A stretch of DNA of 64,000 nt from positions 500,904 to 564,903 of the forward strand of contig QKWP01000039.1 in the NCBI GenBank assembly GCA_003550325.1. The letters run 5' to 3'. A program made the translations under genes and the position numbers. Position 1 is the stretch's first letter, and each line of letters opens with the position of its first letter. The notes below the pieces were generated by a model. That model made no database searches. It had not been told where the DNA came from and saw only the letters and a list, made by a program, of their open reading frames with translations. Below are positions 58,287-64,000 of this stretch, piece by piece. The stretch comes from Gigaspora rosea (Eukaryota; Glomeromycota; Glomeromycetes; Diversisporales; Gigasporaceae).

Positions 58287-58359
58287 GGTATCTAGTCACA
58301 TCACAAAATAATTGCTTGCACTAAAAGTTTAATAACTTTTTATCTAATAACAATTATTA

Positions 58360-58800
58360 AAAAAACTTTCTATATTAATATTCTTTGAAACTTAAATATA
58401 ATATAGAGAGTTTTTTTTTTAAAAAAACTTTCTATATTAATATTCTTTGAAACCTAAAGAATATAACTATAGAGAGTTTTTTTTTTTAAAAAAGCAGCCT
58501 TTTTATTGAAAAGTTATTTTAGTTTAAAAATCTTTAATTTTTATAATAAATTTAAAAATTTCATCGCTTTATTTACTAAAATTCAGCACTTATATTATAT
58601 ATTTTGCTAAATTAAAATTATATTTTACTAAATTCAGCACTCATTTGTCTTTTTTTTCTTTTCTTTTTTTTTTTTTATTCGCACTCTAAAAATTTCAGCA
58701 CTACTATATAAAGGTTTAAAATTCAGCACTTTATTCTAAAATTCAGCGCTACTATATATATTTATATATATATTTTAAATTTCAGCGGTTTGATGCGACT
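58360..58800. repeat. Short tandem repeats 3' of the F-box gene
   Basis: A unit of about 65 bp (CTTTCTATATTAATATTCTT; TAGAGAGTTTTTTTTT) occurs twice at about 58362-58490. From 58570 to 58790 the words AAATTCAGCAC and AATTTCAGC recur about seven times, ending close to the stop codon at 58822. Confidence 0.65.
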
Positions 58801-58821
58801 AGATGTCCTGTACCATAGAAA

Positions 58822-60342
58822 TTAGCAATTAACAATAATATCTTCATATCGCACTAATTCGACATGAGCTTCCACTTCCTTTCTAGTATTATCATCTAAA
58901 TCCAAATAATTGAATACACCCAAGTAATTTAAAGTTTTGTTTCGCATGCAGAATTCGACTAACGCTTTGGAAATTTTCTCATTTTTAAGACGATAAATTA
59001 ATATTTTTTTTAAAGGTGCATTGCAATGATTGAACAAAACATCTGTATATGGTTCTAGCCAAGTATCTCCTAAGTTAAAATATTGCAGTGTTGACGGCAA
59101 TATTTCTGAAAACTGCATAACTCGTATTTTCAGTACTTCTTCTGGTATGTCATCAACATCATCGCACCATAACGAGAGAAATTGAAGTTTTTGTAAATCA
59201 CCAATACGCTTTACGAGTTGTGGAGAAAACACAATACCCTGAATACTGAGGTATGTAATGTTTGGACAGGATTTAAGTGCACCTAGTAGCAAAGATTCTT
59301 CCTGAATTTTATCATTCGATTCAAGTATTAATCGTTGTAGTAATGTCCCAGACTTTTCTAACATTAACGCTATAGGTTTGCCATCAATCGGGCAACCAAC
59401 TATCTCTAAAGTCCCGATTTTATAATCTAATAACTTCGACAGTTTCGGCAAGCCTTTATTGCAATACTTTATACGAAGTATTTCTAAGTTTTTGCAATTA
59501 TTCAGTACCTCGAACTCTATATTATAGTCAAAATTAAACATTATAATTTCTTGTAATGAATTTTTTTGACTCTCTAAAGCTGCAATGATGCCGTGGAATT
59601 CTGTTAAATATTCTTCTCCAACTATACTAAACAGCCTAATTTGCTCTTGTGATTTAATAATATATATAATAGCATGATATATTTGCGGTTCATAATCGGA
59701 AATAAATTGGTAAAGTTTCAAAATTCTAATTTTTATTGTATGATTTGCCACGGTCCTTAACAATTTAATAGCACTTTCAATGTTGGAGGATGTTATTTCG
59801 GCTAAATATAATTGTCGGAGTCGTGAGAAAAATTGCTTATTTTGTTCTAACGAGCAAAAGATCTCTGGCTTAAGTTTAAGAGAATTAGGAAAAGTTATAG
59901 CTAATTTATCTATTGTAGCGCCGCTTTCAATAAATAATTTTAATAGTAAATTAATTACGGAATTTGATATATCACAATATGGATTCGAGTTGACAGATTC
60001 CAGATCAATCCATTTTTTAACTTTATCTACTAAATAACCTATACAAAGAACCTTTAGAAATCTTGCATAATCAAATTGTGTTTTGGGAAATTCCTTATTT
60101 ATTCCACATTCTCTTAAAACGAATTTTTCGTCTTCGCCAAGTGAAGACAAGTATCTAGTAATAAATAATGGATTTTGATTTAATGATGAAAACGGATCTC
60201 GCCAAAGTATAGGAATTGAAATTTTGCACCAATGTCGGCTCACAAGTGCACACGAGTATAAAGAATAAAGTTTATCATTCAAATTATTAAGAATATTCAC
60301 CATTAATTCGGGCATATCGCCCCGAAATATTTTTGATGCCAT
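58822..60342 (-). CDS. F-box protein with leucine-rich-repeat-like C-terminal region
   Basis: Single-exon reading frame of 506 residues. Residues about 8-50 form an F-box: a MPELMVNILNNL start, then SLYSCALVSRHWCKISIPILWRDPF-type sequence with the conserved W and P spacing. F-box domains recruit substrates to SCF (SKP1-cullin-F-box) ubiquitin ligases. The rest is leucine-rich with spaced patches such as LEILRIKYCN, LGTLEIVGC-like and ITYLSIQGI, which suggest degenerate leucine-rich repeats that would bind the substrate. No signal peptide or membrane segment is visible. The ATG chosen is the first in frame and gives the F-box at the N-terminus, as usual for this expanded fungal family. Upstream, a long-TIR element begins about 95 bp from the ATG, so promoter and element abut. 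Downstream lies AT-rich sequence with repeated AAATTCAGCAC motifs. Two decayed relatives lie elsewhere in the window. The substrate cannot be inferred. Confidence 0.9.
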   Translation of the reverse strand: MASKIFRGDMPELMVNILNNLNDKLYSLYSCALVSRHWCKISIPILWRDPFSSLNQNPLFITRYLSSLGEDEKFVLRECGINKEFPKTQFDYARFLKVLCIGYLVDKVKKWIDLESVNSNPYCDISNSVINLLLKLFIESGATIDKLAITFPNSLKLKPEIFCSLEQNKQFFSRLRQLYLAEITSSNIESAIKLLRTVANHTIKIRILKLYQFISDYEPQIYHAIIYIIKSQEQIRLFSIVGEEYLTEFHGIIAALESQKNSLQEIIMFNFDYNIEFEVLNNCKNLEILRIKYCNKGLPKLSKLLDYKIGTLEIVGCPIDGKPIALMLEKSGTLLQRLILESNDKIQEESLLLGALKSCPNITYLSIQGIVFSPQLVKRIGDLQKLQFLSLWCDDVDDIPEEVLKIRVMQFSEILPSTLQYFNLGDTWLEPYTDVLFNHCNAPLKKILIYRLKNEKISKALVEFCMRNKTLNYLGVFNYLDLDDNTRKEVEAHVELVRYEDIIVNC

Positions 60343-61273
60343 GAATTATTTTGTTTTGATTTGAAATCAAAATCCGTTACTGTTATATTCATTATAAATA
60401 GTATTTAGAACCACCAATCAGATGATTTACTCAATCAAAATGCCAAGGCCTGAATGTGTTACAAGTTATGACTAATTAATTAATATTGGCCTATATTAAA
60501 TTGATTTTAGCGTTAAGGTTAGATTGGAAAGATTTAGGAAGAAGATTTAGGTAAACTTTATACCAAAATTATGAATAGGGGTTTTTTTTCTTAACGCGTC
60601 ATGAGCAGTTTCATAGAATGTCACACATTCAGGAAGTGCTTAAAAAAATAGCTGATCAGTATTATATAGGTTTTAAATATTGTTGATCTGCTCATTTATA
60701 CCATGCTGATCTGCTATAATTTACATCGAGCACCCAACTGTCATAGAAGGACTTTCGTCTGATTGCTGATGTAAATCAATTGCCCGGGTAATTTATTTAT
60801 ACACTTAGAGCACTTTTTAAGAACGTAACGTTTCACTAATAAAAAATCGGCGTAAAAATCATTCTTAGCTTTGAACGAACGTTAATATATACTATTCAAA
60901 AGAATCCAAAAAGAATCCACCTCCTGACCTACTTTACTAAGAAAACCAGTGATGGCAAATGACCCGAAATGACCCAAATGACTCAAATGACCAATGACCG
61001 GTCATTGAGTCATTTCAAGAACGAAATGACCGATTGGATCATTTGAATTTTATTGGTGGAAATAACATTTATCTTTTAAGTCCATTTACTCCAGTTCTCG
61101 AAAGTAATATTTACCTTTAAACAAAAGCCGAGTTGCCTATGCTAAATTACCGTGATTGATTTCAGAGACTCTGTAATCACATAACATCGTTAAAAATCTT
61201 AACCATAGATTTTAATCCCTGACCTCATATTAGAGCCTTGTGATATAATCTAGAGCTCTATTCGAGTTACTCT

Positions 61274-61546
61274 ATCCACGCCTATACTTGCTGGCAAAAC
61301 ACGGACAAATCCCAAATTCAAAAAAAACAATTGCTATTTTGTAAAAGATTAAATCAAAAAAATAGACTTAAAATTTTGCAAACATATTATCTATAACAAT
61401 AAGAATATCTACTATTTGTTTAGACAAAAATTATTAATAAAGTTTTTGAGAAATTAATTTGGGATGTATTTGGGATTTGGGCGCGGACAAATCCCAAACT
61501 ATAGTAATTTGGGATTTTGCCAACATGTATATCCACGCCTCAATAA
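61274..61546. mobile_element. ~270-bp MITE nested in the hAT-type element
   Basis: CCACGCCTATACTTGCTGGC, then AAAAC and GGACAAATCCCAAATT, are mirrored by GGACAAATCCCAAACT and GGATTTTGCCAACATGTATA, then TCCACGCC. Non-coding. Confidence 0.65.
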
Positions 61547-61814
61547 AGCCTTACCATTGTTAGAGTAGTTTAGTTGATTTTAGTTAGTCTTACTAGTGTA
61601 TTGCGATACGTATTCACAACGTACATACATAATGAGGTTTATGATACGTATCAAAACTATGTCAGGTATTGTGCAAATTTATACCAAAAAAAGATTTTTA
61701 ATTAATTAAAATTAAATTAGTAAAACCTTCCCGTTTGAAGTCAAATTCATTCGTTTATACACATTCGAATTTAATATATGACACGTTAACGTGCTTTCTA
61801 ACACTACTAAGCCC

Positions 61815-62094
61815 AAGCATTTTACTTATTTTGCGTGGGTAATACAAACCAAAAAAGGAGCTCAGATTTTGTAAATAAACTAAGTGTGTGAGATAAAAAT
61901 TTAGGGTTAGGGTCTTAAGGTTAGAGACTATAAGGTTAGAGTGATGCTTCAATATGTAAAATTTCATTCCCGTCATTTGCACCAAGATCGATTTAAGTAT
62001 TAGTTTTCGCTTTTTTCTTCTTTTGCGCGTGTTCGGATTCTTCGTCGGGCTGATCTGGAATATTCAAATTTTGCACTCTCCGATCGGTTATTTC
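61815..62094. repeat. Dispersed ~280-bp repeat, copy 2
   Basis: Same-orientation match to 42317-42600 (AAAAATTTAGGGTTAGGGTC; TTCGTCGGGCTGATCTGGAA). Lies in the core of the hAT-type element. Small frame 61755-61985 is incidental. Confidence 0.7.
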
Positions 62095-63195
62095 CTCTCC
62101 AGGAATTTATAATACCCGCGAGATAAGTAGATGCCACGTTGACGTGCTATCTATAATTTTATAATTCTTACCCTTAAACACGTATCGTACTAAAACGTTA
62201 ACTTGCGATAATATGTCAATCATCAAGTTTACACAGATTTTGATTACCATATCATTACTAATAACCCAAATGACCTTCAAATGACCCCGGTCATTTGCAA
62301 ATGACCATGGTCATTTGGTCACGAGTCATTTGCAAATGACCCAAAATTCAAATGACCTATAATGACCGGTCATTTCAGGGTCATTTGAGGTCATTAGTCA
62401 TTTGAGCAAATGACCCGGTCATTTAACATCACTGAAGAAGACACCGTCTATTGGACCGTTCGAAATTATACTGTAGAGGGGAGATAACTGGAAATGTTAT
62501 TGTCAAAACTACTTTATTTCGTTAGATTCAAATAAATTTTTTTTACTGCTAACTGTTTGCTTTGAATAGGCATAAGCGCTTTAATATAGAAGACCTGAGT
62601 TTAATGTTTAAATTTGGTCGGTTCTTGTAGTATGTTTGGGTTTGTCACCCGTAAATTAAAGCTTTGGTTTATATCTATCTAGTATATTCTTTAATGAGTT
62701 TGGGTTTATTAGTAATTAATATCACTGTACGCGTTCCTATCTATTCTATAAAATATACTGTATGTGATAATTCTTTTGCGTGTATTTATTAATTTGTTAA
62801 CTTCCTTATTGAAGTTTTTTTTTTTCGTTTTCTATTAGTATTACTGTATTAAACCTTTTTTAAAAATTACGCATTTTGATTGGCTAATTATCACGGGAAA
62901 TCACGGGCAGATTTACAAAAATTAACCAATCATATGAATGTCTTACTATGACCTCAACTGTATATTTTGATGATGCACTTCTGGAATGTGTGACAGGTTG
63001 AGACAAGATTTTGCCTATGAACTGTTCATAGCGCTTTAAGAAAAAAAGACTCTGATCATAATTTTGGTATAAAGTTTACCTAACTAATCCTCCTAAATCT
63101 TTCCAATCTAACCTTACGTTAAATTTTTTAATATAGGCTAATATTAATCAATTAGCCATAACCTGTTACACATTCCGATCTTGCTATTTTTAACC

Positions 63196-64000
63196 CTAAA
63201 GCTAAGACATATGACACCGGATCAGTATGGTTCAGATTTAAAAAATCGACCTGTACTACATATTTTGATCTCTTCATCTATACCATACTTGATTGGCGAA
63301 AATACTCGTTTGATGTACTGCGAAGATCTAATATATGTATAATTTGGTAAGCACGTCCGTACGTACATAACTGCACGACATTGTCGCGCTTAACCAAGGA
63401 CAAATGAATATAAACCTGATTTAGAAATGTTAGACAACTCTAATACACAATGGTATATATAGTTTCGGATTCAAATAAATAAATATCGGATCCACAACCA
63501 AATACAGATAACTATATTGATATGACACTATAATTTACAGGTTTCGCATACCTAGTTTGTACAAACTGACAAATAAATTCGCAAATAAATTCATATAAAT
63601 TGACTTTAATACATATAGACAGTCAATTATTATAAGTTATGCAAACTAGTATACTGATTAATTTATGAAATCTAATTATCTAGTAATCAGCTGTGTGTTA
63701 TAATAATATGAAAATCATGTAATTTTAATTCTAAATCATGAGATATCACGAATTAATCAATACGTTAATCTGCATAACCTGAATTAATTGACTGTTCTGT
63801 CTAAATGTACTAATTTGATTGTCAGCTTGTACAAAAATTGATTGGTTTTTTATGTTTATTTGATTTGCCAGTCCTGTAAATAAAAAAGAAATTTCATAAA
63901 ATTTTAAACGGAGTTGTTTAAAATCTCGAAGAACTTAATCCCGATGGTACTATAATTCGACACATGAAATATCAAATAACAACATACCAACATATCATTA
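63196..64000. other. Gene-free end of the window
   Basis: No gene or paired repeat was recognised. Any partner beyond the window edge cannot be seen. Confidence 0.4.

Larger units (their letters stand above)
60947..62434. mobile_element. 1.49 kb non-autonomous hAT-type element with AAATGACC subterminal array
   Basis: Ends CAGTGATGGCAAATGACC and GGTCATTTAACATCACTG. Flanks AAGAAAAC (60939-60946) and AAGAAGAC (62435-62442), 7 of 8. The left 100 bp and right 200 bp are arrays of AAATGACC/GGTCATTT words, some as ACCGGT-centred palindromes. The core carries a nested MITE (about 61274-61546) and a dispersed repeat (61815-62094). No transposase. Confidence 0.82.
60435..63195. mobile_element. 2.75 kb element with ~200-bp TIR, adjoining the F-box gene
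   Basis: 60440-60640 and 62985-63190 are inverted copies (GAATGTGTTACAAGTTATGA; GTTAGATTGGAAAGATTTAG; AAACTTTATACCAAAATTAT). Interior is mostly a nested hAT-type element (60947-62434); without it the element is about 1.25 kb. No transposase frame. Left end is about 95 bp from the F-box start codon. Exact ends and target duplication uncertain. Confidence 0.7.

Overview
The window looks like a stretch of a large, AT-rich, repeat-packed fungal nuclear genome. Short introns with GTANGT-type donors, an F-box/leucine-rich-repeat protein of the kind greatly expanded in Glomeromycotina (Rhizophagus, Gigaspora and relatives), and very low gene density all point to an arbuscular mycorrhizal fungus or close relative. 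This placement is inference from gene style, not from a database match. No rRNA or functional tRNA gene, CRISPR array or bacterial-type operon is visible.

Only two genes look intact. One is a seven-exon MFS transporter of the MFSD1-like group on the minus strand (53626-56165; the exons join to 523 codons with all phases matching). The other is a single-exon F-box protein on the minus strand (58822-60342). A third recognisable gene, an ATG22-like vacuolar amino-acid exporter on the plus strand (30450-33944), is broken: a foldback element of about 1 kb sits in its middle and its 3' half has lost its reading frame. Two F-box pseudogenes (about 8190-10380 and about 15290-15865, both minus) are relatives of the intact F-box gene. 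A small gene remnant of unknown function lies at about 23222-23823.

Most of the rest is transposon-derived. From left to right: a TIR element (142-804); a mariner-like MITE (3306-3645); a 2.4 kb element with about 86-bp inverted ends and eroded coding remnants (about 5394-7819); two nested Tc1/mariner-type elements that split the first F-box pseudogene (8749-9832 and 8895-9686); a palindromic element (11577-12336); a hAT-type element holding a 200-bp satellite (12467-13773); small MITEs and a palindromic 51-bp satellite (17455-17950); a TIR element (22490-23218); a 5'-truncated LINE with a 15-bp target duplication (24607-25656), followed almost at once by a hAT MITE (25683-26014); a tRNA-derived SINE (28218-28718); the ATG22 region with several MITEs; hairpin MITEs and a 1.4 kb hAT element with a perfect 8-bp duplication (40828-42242); two inverted copies of a composite TIR-plus-palindrome unit (42685-43737 and 57189-58286); another hAT-type element (44500-46078); two inverted SINE-like copies (47045-47467 and about 48800-49262); a pogo-like element (49557-50285); a TIR element built of palindromic satellite (about 51115-52450) carrying a Harbinger-type MITE; and a 2.75 kb long-TIR element beside the F-box gene (about 60435-63195) with a hAT element nested in it (60947-62434).

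The two transporter genes, both of vacuolar/lysosomal families, lie 20 kb apart and do not form a cluster. The strongest biological theme is the local family of non-autonomous hAT-type elements. Each has TAG/CAG-type ends and 8-bp target duplications, and most of the larger ones carry their own subterminal array of a different short repeat. With them goes extensive nesting, in which one element marks the exact insertion point of another.
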